A program made the position numbers and the translations under genes. A DNA stretch of 64,000 nucleotides from Limnohabitans sp. 2KL-1 (GTDB taxonomy: Bacteria; Pseudomonadota; Gammaproteobacteria; Burkholderiales; Burkholderiaceae_C). A model generated the notes under the pieces. It was given only the letters and a program-made list of their open reading frames with translations. It had not been told where the DNA came from and searched no databases. Position 1 is the first letter of the stretch; each line of letters starts with the position of its first letter. The stretch spans positions 97,733 to 161,732 of the forward strand of contig NZ_NESL01000007.1 in NCBI RefSeq assembly GCF_003063435.1, given 5' to 3'. Shown here in pieces: positions 55,523 through 64,000 of the stretch.

Positions 55523-56935
55523 ATGAGTTTTGTTTCTCCGGAATTCGTTCTTTTTTGTCTCTTCTTCTTTCCGCTGTATTGGTCTTTGGCTGAACACCCG
55601 CGTGTGCAGCGCAGCTTGTTGATCATCTCGGGCTACGGCCTGTACGCCACATGGGTACCGGCTTTCGCTGCGATTTTGGCGGTTTACAGCACTGTGGTCT
55701 GGGCTTTGGGGCGCTGGATGCGCCATGCCTTGTCCCCCCGCCTGCCTTTGCTGTTGGGCCTGTGGCTGGCGGGCTCGTTCCTGCTGTCGCTCAAATACTA
55801 TGAGTTTGTTCGGGAAACGTTTCAGGTGGTCTTGCAAAACACCGGCTTTGTTTCGCTGTTGCCGGTGCTGGATGTGGTGGCACCGGTGGGCGTTTCGTTT
55901 TTCACTTTTCAGGCGGTGACTTACCTGGTCATGGTGGGGCGTCAGCCTGCATCGGCCCGTTCGTGGCCCGATGTGATGTTGTTTCTGAGTTTTTGGCCGA
56001 CTTTGTTTGCCGGTCCGATTTTGCGAGCCGACAATTTTTTCGGGCAGCTCGATGACTCTGGTGTGACCCGGCGGGTGGGGCGGCCTCGCCGAGCTTGGCT
56101 GGCTTTGTACCTGATTGCGCTGGGCCTGGTGCAAAAAGTGGTTTTGGCTTCTTGGTTGTCTTCGCAGGTGGTGGACCCGGTTTACAGGTTGCCCGACCAG
56201 TACGCCAGCGTGTCTCTGGCCGCCGCCATGTTGGGGTTTAGTTTGCAGATTTTTCTGGACTTCGCCGGGTATACCTTGATCGTCACGGGCTTGGGCTTGC
56301 TTTTGGGGTTCCGCTTGCCCGTGAATTTCCGTCAACCTTATCTGGCGCGAAACTTGTCGGATTTCTGGACCCGCTGGCATGTGTCTTTGTCCAGTTTCAT
56401 CCGTGACTACATTTATATCCCCATGGGGGGCAATCGCCGTGGTTGGGGGCGCACGCAGCTGAATGTGCTGTCGGGCATGTTGATCAGTGGGTTGTGGCAC
56501 GGCGCCAATTGGACTTTTGTCGTTTGGGGTTTGTTGCATGGCCTGGGGGTGGTGGTCATGAATGGGGCCCAGCGCGCGGGCATGCCCGTTTGGCCGCGTT
56601 GGGCAGCGCAAGCGCTGACCTTTTTGTTTGTCAGTCTGGCTTGGGTTTTTTTCAGGGCCGACTCGGTGCCTCAGGCACTGCAGATGCTGCAAGGTTTGTG
56701 GCACAGCCCCAGTGGATTTTGGCAGTCTGACCAATTGCCATGGGGGGGCTTGCTGACCATCACCGGTTTGGTTTTTGGCTTGAGTCCATGGGCATTGGTG
56801 TGGGAGCGTTTTGCTGTGGCCGGTCTGGGGCGTCTGGGTGCTGGGCGAGCAGGCCTGTTGTTGGCGCTTGTGCTGTGTGCCGTGATTTATTTCGGGCCCG
56901 AAGGCGTGCCCAACTTCATCTATTACCGGTTCTGA
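55523..56935 (+). CDS. MBOAT-family O-acyltransferase (AlgI/PatA-like)
   Basis: 470 residues with about 10-12 membrane spans. Family blocks: 'PVGVSFFTFQAVTYLVMVGR', 'FWPTLFAGPILRADNFFGQL', 'NLSDFWTRWHVSLSSFIRDY', 'IYIPMGGNRRG', and the catalytic His326 in 'GLWHGANWTFVVWG'. It moves acyl groups, usually acetyl, across the inner membrane to an extracytoplasmic acceptor. Followed after one base by an SGNH protein, as in alginate, cellulose and peptidoglycan O-acetylation systems; the neighbouring transglycosylase favours peptidoglycan. Confidence 0.92.
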   Translation: MSFVSPEFVLFCLFFFPLYWSLAEHPRVQRSLLIISGYGLYATWVPAFAAILAVYSTVVWALGRWMRHALSPRLPLLLGLWLAGSFLLSLKYYEFVRETFQVVLQNTGFVSLLPVLDVVAPVGVSFFTFQAVTYLVMVGRQPASARSWPDVMLFLSFWPTLFAGPILRADNFFGQLDDSGVTRRVGRPRRAWLALYLIALGLVQKVVLASWLSSQVVDPVYRLPDQYASVSLAAAMLGFSLQIFLDFAGYTLIVTGLGLLLGFRLPVNFRQPYLARNLSDFWTRWHVSLSSFIRDYIYIPMGGNRRGWGRTQLNVLSGMLISGLWHGANWTFVVWGLLHGLGVVVMNGAQRAGMPVWPRWAAQALTFLFVSLAWVFFRADSVPQALQMLQGLWHSPSGFWQSDQLPWGGLLTITGLVFGLSPWALVWERFAVAGLGRLGAGRAGLLLALVLCAVIYFGPEGVPNFIYYRF

Positions 56936-56936
56936 A

Positions 56937-57929
56937 ATGCTTCATCGTTTGTCTGCGCGTCAACTCAGCTGGCTTTTGCCGGGCATTGCCCTGCTGGTGA
57001 CCCTTTGCTGGTTGACCTCACTTGAAAAGTACCTGGGGGTTCGCTACCACGTGAGCTTGGAGGCCGCTTTGCCCCCTGATTGGGCGCAGGCCTTGTTTGC
57101 TCCTTCGCGCTGGCTGGATGACCGCGTTCGCTCCGGAGGCACTCGGCCCTTGTTCCGCTTGGCCTGGCCCACGGCAGACGATGAAGTACCGCTGTTCAAG
57201 CCGGTGGCCAAAACACCCATGCCGCCTCAGATGAAGCCTTTGCCCGAGGCCTTGTCGAGTGGACAGTTTTTGCCCACGCTGGCGCAGCAAAAGTTGAGAC
57301 CGGGGTCGCAGCGTATTTTGCTGGCGGGTGATTCCATGATGCAGGGCATTGCGCCTTTGCTCATGCACGACCTGTCGCGTTTGCACCCCGATTGGGAAGT
57401 GCAAGACCTGAGCCGCCAGAGCACGGGTTTGACCGTGCGCCGTTACTTTGACTGGCCGGCACGGATCGTGGATGAAATGGATGCCAGAAATTTGACTTTG
57501 GTGGTGATTTTTTTGGGCCCCAACGACCCTTGGGACATGGTGGTCGATGGTCAGCGTCATGTGTTTCCCTCGTCAGGTTGGGCTTTGCACTATGCCAAGC
57601 GAGTGGACGAAATCGTGTCAGCTGCTGCCGAGCGCCAGGTTCGGGTGATCTGGATGGGTTTGCCCTCCATGCGTGAGGGACGTGTCAGGGATGGCGCGGT
57701 TTTGCAAAACCACATTTTTCATGAACGAGCCCTGAATTGGGGGACCGATTATCTGGCCACCGAACCCCTGATTGGCGTCTTGTCGGCACCCTTCAAAAAG
57801 TTCAAGCAAGAACCCGGGGCAACAGCCCTCAATTTGCGCGCCGAAGATGGCATTCACCTGACCCCATCGGGGCTGCGCTTGATCAAGCAGGCTTTGCTTG
57901 AACACATTCAAAAGGCGACACCACCATGA
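56937..57929 (+). CDS. SGNH/DUF459-type periplasmic acyltransferase (PatB/AlgX-like role)
   Basis: 330 residues. One N-terminal membrane span (about 10-28), then an SGNH hydrolase domain: block I 'LLAGDSMMQG' with Ser133, block III 'LGPNDPWDM' with Asn196, and the Asp/His pair in 'EDGIHLTPSG' near residue 310. Most likely takes the acyl group delivered by the MBOAT protein and places it on the polymer in the periplasm. ATGA overlap with the next gene. Confidence 0.85.
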   Translation: MLHRLSARQLSWLLPGIALLVTLCWLTSLEKYLGVRYHVSLEAALPPDWAQALFAPSRWLDDRVRSGGTRPLFRLAWPTADDEVPLFKPVAKTPMPPQMKPLPEALSSGQFLPTLAQQKLRPGSQRILLAGDSMMQGIAPLLMHDLSRLHPDWEVQDLSRQSTGLTVRRYFDWPARIVDEMDARNLTLVVIFLGPNDPWDMVVDGQRHVFPSSGWALHYAKRVDEIVSAAAERQVRVIWMGLPSMREGRVRDGAVLQNHIFHERALNWGTDYLATEPLIGVLSAPFKKFKQEPGATALNLRAEDGIHLTPSGLRLIKQALLEHIQKATPP

Positions 57930-59362
57930 TTCACCCTCGTTTGCGTTGCGCTGTGGTGTGGGTCTTTGTCTGCTTCGGGGTGGCGGCGCATGCGCAAAAC
58001 TTACCCTTGCAGACCACCACCTTGCGGGTGCAGGCCAATGAGGGGGCGCCCGATTTGCAGTGCCAGGTCAAACGCCCCCCCGCCCGTCCCCAGCGCCCCG
58101 CGGAGGCGGACACGCCCGATGTGCCGGACGAAGAGGACGTCAAAAGCCAGTTGCAGGCGTTTCTTGCTTCCCCTGAAGGGCGATCCAGTCGTTCGAGTCA
58201 GACGGCAGACCGGGGCATCTGGCCATCGCTACGCGGTCAGCCACTGCGGGTCGGCATTTGGGGTGACAGCCATTTGGCGGCTGCGTTTTTCACCCAGGAG
58301 CTGCAGCGCTTGTCCAAACTCTCCTCTGAGCAGATGCGGTCCCGGTTTGTCCCGGCCAGCATGAATCGCCCTGGGGTGCGTTTGCCTCTGCGCAAAAGCT
58401 GTCTGGGTCCGAATTGGGAGTACGAGCCTGCGCATGCGGGGGCCATGGGCGCCGCCCAGCCGGGGCCGGGGCTGGTCAATGTGTCGACCCGTCATGACGG
58501 GGCTTGGTTGTCTTTGGATGTCCGCAATGCTGCGGGTCAGTCCGACAAGAAAAGCGTGCGTTTTTTGTACCAGCAAACTGCCCAACCCATCTTGCTGGCC
58601 ATTCGGGTGGACGATGCGGCCGAGCAGCGGGTTGAGTTGCAAGGTACGGCGGGTCCGGCCAAATTGGACCTGGTCAGCGACGAGCCCTTGTCTACCGTTT
58701 ATGTGCGGGTGATTCAGGGGCCATGGCGCTTGCATGGTCTGGAGTGGGCCGTGCCCTCGGAGGTGCGTTTGCAGATGGATGTTTTCGGTTATCCGGGGGC
58801 CACGGTGGCCGGTTGGCGTCAAGTCGATGCACAAGACCTGTTGGCCTGGCGCGAACCATCGGCTTATGACGTGGTGGTGTTGGCTTTTGGCACCAATGAA
58901 GGCAATGTGCAGCCATTTGATGGCGTGGCCTATACCCATATGCTGCAAGCGGCGGTGGCATCCTGGCGTCAAGCTTTTCCGGGGACGGCTTGCTTGCTGA
59001 TCGCGCCCGGGGACAGAGGGGTCTTGGTGCCGCGCGCGTCAAAGCCTGCTGGCCAAGGTGCCGACAGGTCGCCACCTTCGCGCGCACCCGATTTCTTGCG
59101 CTTTACCCGTGTGCATGCCGAGATCGGGCGTGTTCAAAAACAGGTCGCACGGGCCCACGGCTGTCATTTCTGGAGCATGTTCGACGCCATGGGCGGAGCC
59201 GGTGGTGCCTACCGGTGGGCGCGTCAAACCCCTCCCCTCATGGCGCGGGATCTGATCCATTTCACCGTGCCCGGTTACCAGCGGCTGGCGCAACTGATGG
59301 CGCAGGATCTGGGGTGGAATGCCGAGTTGTTTCAAAGTGGGCCCCCACCTGCACGGCGTTGA
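57926..59362 (+). CDS. secreted SGNH/GDSL esterase with large internal insertion (Ape1-like architecture)
   Basis: 478 residues. Signal peptide (cleaved near AHA-QNL), a Pro-rich disordered part (45-95), then block I 'IWGDSHLAAA' (Ser115), a roughly 200-residue beta-rich stretch (125-315), block III 'FGTNEG' (Asn324) and the catalytic Asp442/His445 in 'DLIHFT'. A long beta-rich insertion between block I and block III recalls peptidoglycan O-acetylesterase Ape1, where a CBM35-like module is inserted in the SGNH fold. Last gene of the operon. Confidence 0.78.
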   Translation: MIHPRLRCAVVWVFVCFGVAAHAQNLPLQTTTLRVQANEGAPDLQCQVKRPPARPQRPAEADTPDVPDEEDVKSQLQAFLASPEGRSSRSSQTADRGIWPSLRGQPLRVGIWGDSHLAAAFFTQELQRLSKLSSEQMRSRFVPASMNRPGVRLPLRKSCLGPNWEYEPAHAGAMGAAQPGPGLVNVSTRHDGAWLSLDVRNAAGQSDKKSVRFLYQQTAQPILLAIRVDDAAEQRVELQGTAGPAKLDLVSDEPLSTVYVRVIQGPWRLHGLEWAVPSEVRLQMDVFGYPGATVAGWRQVDAQDLLAWREPSAYDVVVLAFGTNEGNVQPFDGVAYTHMLQAAVASWRQAFPGTACLLIAPGDRGVLVPRASKPAGQGADRSPPSRAPDFLRFTRVHAEIGRVQKQVARAHGCHFWSMFDAMGGAGGAYRWARQTPPLMARDLIHFTVPGYQRLAQLMAQDLGWNAELFQSGPPPARR

Positions 59363-59364
59363 TG

Positions 59365-60126
59365 TCAGGGCAAGCGCGCAAAAAATACGCCACTCATCGT
59401 CAGTCCGGCAGCGATGACGAGCCAGCGCACCTTCTGCGCGGGCATGCGTTTGGCCAGTCGGGCACCTGCCCAGCCGCCTGCTGTCGCCAGTGACATCATC
59501 CAGATCGCTTGTGACCAGACAATCACGCCAGCCGCTGCAAAAGCGGTCACTGACAGCAAGGACAACACGAACGAATTGAGATTTTTCAGCGCATTGACGG
59601 TGTTCAACCGGGTTTCGCCCGTCAGGGTGTACAGCGCCATCAACAAGATGCCCAGGCCGCCATTGAAGTAGCCGCCATAAATGGCCACACCCATCAAGCC
59701 GGGCAAACGCCAGGCGGGCTGGCCTTTGTTTCCGTTGCGTTGGGCCATGTGGGGGCCTGCAGCAAACAGTGCAGTGGCCAGCAACAACAGCCAAGGCACC
59801 AAGCCTGAAAATACCCGGGATGGCGTCACCAGCAGCAAGCCGGCACCGATCAGACCGCCTACAGCCGCAATGCTCACTTCCCGCCACAGCAGCGCGCGCG
59901 GCAAGGCTTTCAATTCTTCTCGAAAACCCAGCAGGCTGCCCAGATAACCGGGGCTGACCGCCATGGCGCTGGTGGCGTTGGCCGACACGGGCGGAACGCC
60001 GGCAAAAACCAGTGCGGGAAAGGTCAGAAAACTGCCGCCTCCAGCGATGGCGTTGAGCACACCAGCGGCAAAGGCAGCCCCTCCGGTGAGCAACCAAACG
60101 GCTTCAGGGAGGATGGGGCCGCTCAT
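59365..60126 (-). CDS. TauE/SafE family membrane exporter
   Basis: 253 residues, about eight membrane spans. The paired family motifs are 'NAIAGGGSFLTFPALVFAGV' with 'ANATSAMAVSPGYLGS', and 'YGGYFNGGLGILLM' with 'NTVNALKNLNSF'. These proteins export sulfite, sulfonates or related small anions. Overlaps the Nudix gene by 4 bases, so it is translated from the same mRNA. Confidence 0.92.
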   Translation of the reverse strand: MSGPILPEAVWLLTGGAAFAAGVLNAIAGGGSFLTFPALVFAGVPPVSANATSAMAVSPGYLGSLLGFREELKALPRALLWREVSIAAVGGLIGAGLLLVTPSRVFSGLVPWLLLLATALFAAGPHMAQRNGNKGQPAWRLPGLMGVAIYGGYFNGGLGILLMALYTLTGETRLNTVNALKNLNSFVLSLLSVTAFAAAGVIVWSQAIWMMSLATAGGWAGARLAKRMPAQKVRWLVIAAGLTMSGVFFARLP

Positions 60127-60617
60127 CCTTGCAAAGGCGCAAGATGGGCGACAGCCGGATCGGTGTGGATCACACTCAGAGGGTAGCGTTGACCTGCCAG
60201 ATGGTCTTCAATGCAGCGCAAAACCAAGGGGCTGCGATGGCGTTCGGCACTGGCTCGTATTTCTTCGGGCGTCATCCACAGTGTGCGCACGATGCCCTCA
60301 TCCAGCTGCAAATGTGCTTGCAACTCACCGATTTCGCCGCAAAAAGCCATGCGCACATAGGTGATGTCTTCTTGTGTCGCCGGGCGTTGGAAGCGTGACA
60401 GGTAAATGCCCACCAACGCCGTTGGGGTAAAGGGGTGGGCGGTTTCTTCAAGCGCTTCGCGTGCACAACCCTCGGCAGGCGATTCGCCTGGGTCCAAGTG
60501 CCCCGCAGGGTTGTTCAAGCGCAATCCTTCTTGGGTGTGCTCTTCAATCAACAAGTATCGGCCATCCTTTTCAATGATGGCGGCGACGGTGACATTGGGT
60601 TTCCAGCGTGTGTCCAT
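60123..60617 (-). CDS. Nudix hydrolase
   Basis: 164 residues. The Nudix box 'GHLDPGESPAEGCAREALEE' carries G-x5-E-x7-R-E-x2-E-E with all metal-binding glutamates. The N-terminal 'NVTVAAIIEKDGRYLLIEE' and the downstream 'LVGIYLSRFQRP' fit the NudJ-like subgroup (phosphatase of nucleoside or thiamine phosphates). Start 60617 (MDTRW) gives the family N-terminus; an open frame upstream is unlike the family. Translationally coupled to the TauE/SafE gene. Confidence 0.92.
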   Translation of the reverse strand: MDTRWKPNVTVAAIIEKDGRYLLIEEHTQEGLRLNNPAGHLDPGESPAEGCAREALEETAHPFTPTALVGIYLSRFQRPATQEDITYVRMAFCGEIGELQAHLQLDEGIVRTLWMTPEEIRASAERHRSPLVLRCIEDHLAGQRYPLSVIHTDPAVAHLAPLQG

Positions 60618-60757
60618 CTGGTGATTATCGGTGCTGCGCCCGCAATGTGTGCTCGGGGCAGGTCGGGCGGCGTGTGTAAGTTTCGGTATATATTCGGTCA
60701 TCGACTTGCACCCTGACCGGCGAGTCCACTGATTTCATCATTCCCAGGAGATAAGCC

Positions 60758-62335
60758 ATGCGCATAGGCGTGCCCAAAGAGATATACCCCGGTGAAAAAC
60801 GGGTGGCCACCGTGCCCGATGTGGTGACCAAACTGGTCAAACTTGGCTTTGAGGTGGTCGTGGAGCAAGGCGCGGGTGCGCTTGCTGATCTGTCGGACGA
60901 GGCCTATGTCGAGGCCGGTGCCTCAGTGGCACCCAGCGCCGCTGCGCTGTGGAGCGGCAGCGACATCGTCTTCAAAGTGCGTGCGCCTACCCTTGACGAA
61001 GTCGCGTTGATGCACGAAGGCCAGACCTTGATCGGTTTCTTATGGCCTGCCCAAAACCCGGATTTGATGCAGCAGCTGTCGGCCAAAAAGGTCACGGCAC
61101 TGTCCATTGACGCACTCCCCCGCACCTTGAGCCGCGCCCAGAAGATGGACGCGCTGACCTCCATGGCGGGTGTGAGCGGCTACCGCGCCGTGGTCGAGGC
61201 GGCCAATGCTTTTGGCCGTTTCTTCAATGGCCAGATCACGGCCGCGGGCAAGGTGCCCCCGGCCAAGGTGTTCATCGCCGGTGCCGGTGTGGCAGGCCTG
61301 GCCGCCATTGGCGCGGCCGCCAGTCTGGGCGCCATCGTGCGCGCCAACGACACCCGGGCCGAAGTGGCTGACCAGGTCGTTTCACTCGGCGGCGAGTTCG
61401 TCAAAGTGGACTACGAAGAAGAAGGCTCGGGCGGTGGCGGTTACGCCAAGGTCATGAGCGAAGGCTTTCAGGCCGCGCAGCGCGAGATGTACGCCAAGCA
61501 GGCCAAAGAGTGCGACATCATCATCACCACCGCGCTGATCCCCGGTAAACCCGCGCCCAAGCTGATCACGGCCGAGATGGTGCAAAGCATGAAGCCCGGC
61601 AGCGTCATCGTTGACATGGCCGCCGAACAAGGCGGCAACTGCGAGTTGACCGAGCCCGGCCAAGCCGTGGTCAGGCATGGCGTGACCATCGTCGGTTACA
61701 CCGATCTGGCCTCGCGCATGGCGCGCCAGTCGTCCACGCTGTACGGCACCAACTTGTTCCGCTTGATCGAAGAGCTGTGCAAGACCAAGGACGGCATCAT
61801 CAACGTCAACATGCAAGACGACGCCATTCGGGGCCTCACGGTCATCAAGGATGGCGAGATCACCTGGCCCGCGCCACCGCTGGTGGTGCCGCCCAAACCC
61901 GCCCCCAAGCCGGCAGCAGCGGTGGCCGAGAAAAAAGGCGGACACGGGCATGGCAGCAGCGGCCCCATGCCGGTCAAAACGCTGGCCATGGTGTTTGGCG
62001 TGGGCGCTTTGGCTTTCTGGGCTATCGGCGCTTACGCCCCGGCCGCTTTCCTGGGCCACTTCACGGTGTTCGTGCTGGCCTGCTTCATCGGCTACATGGT
62101 GGTGTGGAACGTGACGCCTGCGCTGCACACGCCGCTGATGAGCGTGACCAACGCGATCTCCAGCATCATCGTCATTGGTGCGCTGGTGCAAATCCTGCCG
62201 CCCGAGGCCGGCATGAATGGTCGACCTGATCAGCTGATCCAGTGGCTGGCTTTTGCCGGCATCGTGCTCACGGCCGTCAACATGTTTGGTGGCTTTGCCG
62301 TGACCCGCCGCATGCTCGACATGTTCCGCAAGTGA
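60758..62335 (+). CDS. pntA: NAD(P) transhydrogenase subunit alpha
   Basis: 525 residues, undivided PntA. The NAD-binding domain 1 has '[20 protein letters not shown]', '[20 protein letters not shown]' and '[12 protein letters not shown]'. A Pro/Ala/His-rich linker (about 385-410) leads to membrane domain 2 with four spans ('[20 protein letters not shown]' onward). Together with PntB it couples the proton gradient to NADPH formation. AGGAGA precedes the ATG. Confidence 0.97.
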   Translation: MRIGVPKEIYPGEKRVATVPDVVTKLVKLGFEVVVEQGAGALADLSDEAYVEAGASVAPSAAALWSGSDIVFKVRAPTLDEVALMHEGQTLIGFLWPAQNPDLMQQLSAKKVTALSIDALPRTLSRAQKMDALTSMAGVSGYRAVVEAANAFGRFFNGQITAAGKVPPAKVFIAGAGVAGLAAIGAAASLGAIVRANDTRAEVADQVVSLGGEFVKVDYEEEGSGGGGYAKVMSEGFQAAQREMYAKQAKECDIIITTALIPGKPAPKLITAEMVQSMKPGSVIVDMAAEQGGNCELTEPGQAVVRHGVTIVGYTDLASRMARQSSTLYGTNLFRLIEELCKTKDGIINVNMQDDAIRGLTVIKDGEITWPAPPLVVPPKPAPKPAAAVAEKKGGHGHGSSGPMPVKTLAMVFGVGALAFWAIGAYAPAAFLGHFTVFVLACFIGYMVVWNVTPALHTPLMSVTNAISSIIVIGALVQILPPEAGMNGRPDQLIQWLAFAGIVLTAVNMFGGFAVTRRMLDMFRK

Positions 62336-62366
62336 ACCGAGACCACTAGAACAAGGAATAACGAAC

Positions 62367-63797
62367 ATGTCACAAAGTCTCATCTCTCCCAGCCTGGCCA
62401 CCGTTGCCTACATTGGCGCGGCCATCCTGTTCATCCTCAGCCTGGGTGGCCTGTCCAACCCGGAAAGCTCGCGCCGTGGCAACCTCTACGGTGTCATCGG
62501 CATGGCGCTGGCCGTGATCGCCACCATCGTGGGCCCACGTGTGGCCGCCGCAGGCGTGCCCTGGATCGTGGCGGCCTTGGTGATCGGTGGCGGCATTGGC
62601 CTTTATGCGGCCAAAACCGTCAAGATGACCCAGATGCCCGAACTGGTCGCGCTCATGCACAGCCTGGTGGGCTTGGCGGCCTGCCTGGTGGGCTTTGCCA
62701 GTTACGTGGACACTTCGGTTCAATTCACTGGCGCTGAAAAAGCCATCCACGAAGTCGAGATTTACATCGGCATCCTGATCGGTGCGGTCACTTTCTCGGG
62801 CTCGCTCATCGCGTTTGGCAAGCTCAACGGCAAGATCGGCGGCAAGCCGCTTTTGCTGCCTGCGCGGCATTGGCTTAACCTGGCGGGCCTGTTGGTCGTG
62901 ATCTGGTTTGGCCGTGAGTTCGTGAACGCGCACGACGTGCAAAGCGGCATGACCCCGCTGATCGTCATGACCGTGATCGCACTGCTGTTCGGCATCCACA
63001 TGGTCATGGCCATTGGTGGCGCTGACATGCCGGTGGTGGTGTCCATGCTCAACAGCTATTCAGGCTGGGCTGCAGCGGCCACCGGTTTCATGCTCGGCAA
63101 CGACTTGCTGATCGTGACCGGCGCTTTGGTGGGATCGTCCGGTGCCATCCTGTCCTACATCATGTGCAACGCGATGAACCGCAACTTCATCAGCGTGATC
63201 GCAGGTGGCTTTGGTGGCGGCGCACCCGCTGCGCCCAAGGCCGACGGCGCGGCTGCCGAGCCGCAAGGCGAGGTGGTGCCCGTCAGTGCCATCGACACGG
63301 CCGAGCTGCTGCGCGATGCCAAGAGCGTGATCATCGTGCCCGGTTACGGCATGGCCGTGGCCCAGGCCCAGCACACGGTCAATGAAATCACACGGACACT
63401 GCGCGACAAGGGCGTGACCGTGCGGTTTGGCATCCACCCGGTGGCGGGTCGCATGCCCGGCCACATGAACGTGCTGCTGGCCGAGGCCAAGGTGCCCTAT
63501 GACATCGTGCTGGAGATGGACGAGATCAACGACGACTTCTCGGACACCGATGTGGTCATGGTCATTGGTGCCAACGACATTGTGAATCCTGCCGCGCAGG
63601 ACGACCCGACCAGCCCGATCGCCGGCATGCCGGTGCTCGAAGTCTGGAAGGCCCGCACCAGCATCGTCATGAAGCGCTCCATGGCCAGCGGCTATGCGGG
63701 CGTGGACAACCCGTTGTTCTACAAAGAGAACAACCGCATGTTGTTTGGCGATGCCAAGAAGATGCTCGACGAGGTGCTGGTGGCCCTCAAAGGCTGA
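62367..63797 (+). CDS. pntB: NAD(P) transhydrogenase subunit beta
   Basis: 476 residues. About eight to nine membrane spans (residues 8-265), then the NADP-binding domain 3 with '[20 protein letters not shown]', '[20 protein letters not shown]', '[14 protein letters not shown]' and '[20 protein letters not shown]'. Follows pntA after 31 bp with AAGGAA as ribosome site; the pair is closed by a terminator. Confidence 0.97.
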   Translation: MSQSLISPSLATVAYIGAAILFILSLGGLSNPESSRRGNLYGVIGMALAVIATIVGPRVAAAGVPWIVAALVIGGGIGLYAAKTVKMTQMPELVALMHSLVGLAACLVGFASYVDTSVQFTGAEKAIHEVEIYIGILIGAVTFSGSLIAFGKLNGKIGGKPLLLPARHWLNLAGLLVVIWFGREFVNAHDVQSGMTPLIVMTVIALLFGIHMVMAIGGADMPVVVSMLNSYSGWAAAATGFMLGNDLLIVTGALVGSSGAILSYIMCNAMNRNFISVIAGGFGGGAPAAPKADGAAAEPQGEVVPVSAIDTAELLRDAKSVIIVPGYGMAVAQAQHTVNEITRTLRDKGVTVRFGIHPVAGRMPGHMNVLLAEAKVPYDIVLEMDEINDDFSDTDVVMVIGANDIVNPAAQDDPTSPIAGMPVLEVWKARTSIVMKRSMASGYAGVDNPLFYKENNRMLFGDAKKMLDEVLVALKG

Positions 63798-63819
63798 GAG
63801 GCGCTTGCCGCATCCCAAC

Positions 63820-63844
63820 AAGGGGCCCTGAGGCCCCTTTTTTT
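63820..63844 (+). terminator. rho-independent terminator after pntB
   Basis: Stem aaggggcc (63820-63827) / ggcccctt (63832-63839), ctga loop, T run to 63844. The remaining 156 bases to the window end hold no recognisable gene. Confidence 0.93.
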
Positions 63845-64000
63845 GCCCCCATGCCGTGGGTCATAGAACGGCTTTAACGTGAAAGAACAACAACTGCAGA
63901 CAAGCCTGTGCCTGGCCTCGGCGAAGGCCAGCGCCGTTGACCGCCACGTGTTCTGATCAGATTGGCCTGGTTATGAATTCGTGTTTGACCAACATTTGTA

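Noticed and set aside
55394..56734. 446-codon minus-strand frame rich in Gln, Arg, His and Pro
   Set aside because: Antisense to the MBOAT gene; low-complexity composition is what the reverse of membrane-protein codons gives.

Overview
The window is chromosomal DNA from a high-GC Gram-negative bacterium. Gene content and protein style point to Betaproteobacteria, Burkholderiales, most likely Comamonadaceae (Limnohabitans/Rhodoferax-like). The signs are the ftsA-ftsZ-lpxC end of the division and cell-wall cluster, LpxC (lipopolysaccharide synthesis), several Bug-type tripartite tricarboxylate substrate-binding proteins (SBPs), a DUF3422 protein and a two-gene pntAB. The genus is inference.

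Layout. 1-4641: core genes ftsA (5' end outside the window), ftsZ, lpxC and pyrF. 4669-5820: a small accessory island with a HEPN/MNT toxin-antitoxin-like pair whose HEPN gene carries an early stop codon, an orphan BrnA-like antitoxin, and a three-repeat relic of a type I-C CRISPR array without cas genes. 6172-10521: acyl-CoA dehydrogenase, outer-membrane protein, glutathione transferase, glutamate dehydrogenase. 10706-16954: a minus-strand catabolic run (carboxymuconolactone-decarboxylase-like protein, beta-keto acid cleavage enzyme, Bug SBP, SDR, acyl-CoA ligase) facing an AraC regulator across a clear palindrome. 17082-23224: serine hydrolase, YefM/YoeB toxin-antitoxin pair, cytochrome P450 with divergent AraC regulator, and a frame-broken AlbA_2/ATPase gene. 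23278-28548: alpha/beta hydrolase, sulfatase-family hydrolase, cupin, Bug SBP and LysR regulator. 28588-35961: CYTH protein, hydantoin-racemase-like enzyme, and a complete branched-chain-amino-acid-type ABC transporter with a GntR regulator. 36140-44391: glutaredoxin-like protein, acetyltransferase, uvrA, MFS transporter, ssb, SLAC1-type channel, DUF3422. 44800-53496: an aconitate/tricarballylate-type locus (SDR, LysR, Bug SBP, PrpF-SBP fusion, LysR, tcuA, tcuB). 53547-63797: mnmA, an operon of lytic transglycosylase + MBOAT acyltransferase + two SGNH proteins, TauE/SafE exporter, Nudix hydrolase, pntA and pntB.

How the parts fit. The most unusual object is the 676-residue protein at 47634-49664. 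It joins a complete PrpF/aconitate-isomerase-like enzyme to a complete mature Bug-type substrate-binding domain in one signal-less polypeptide. It starts one base after a paralogous, separately encoded Bug protein with a signal peptide. The two SBP modules are clearly related, so local duplication followed by fusion is the simplest origin. With TcuA/TcuB downstream (tricarballylate to cis-aconitate), the locus looks like a pathway feeding aconitate-type tricarboxylates into the TCA cycle. A second coherent group is the transglycosylase-MBOAT-SGNH-SGNH operon, which resembles peptidoglycan O-acetylation/de-O-acetylation sets. A 22-25 bp inverted repeat occurs twice (12358-12426 and 17009-17077) and is probably a genome-wide REP-like element.

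All calls come from reading the sequence and from memory of protein families; no database search was run.
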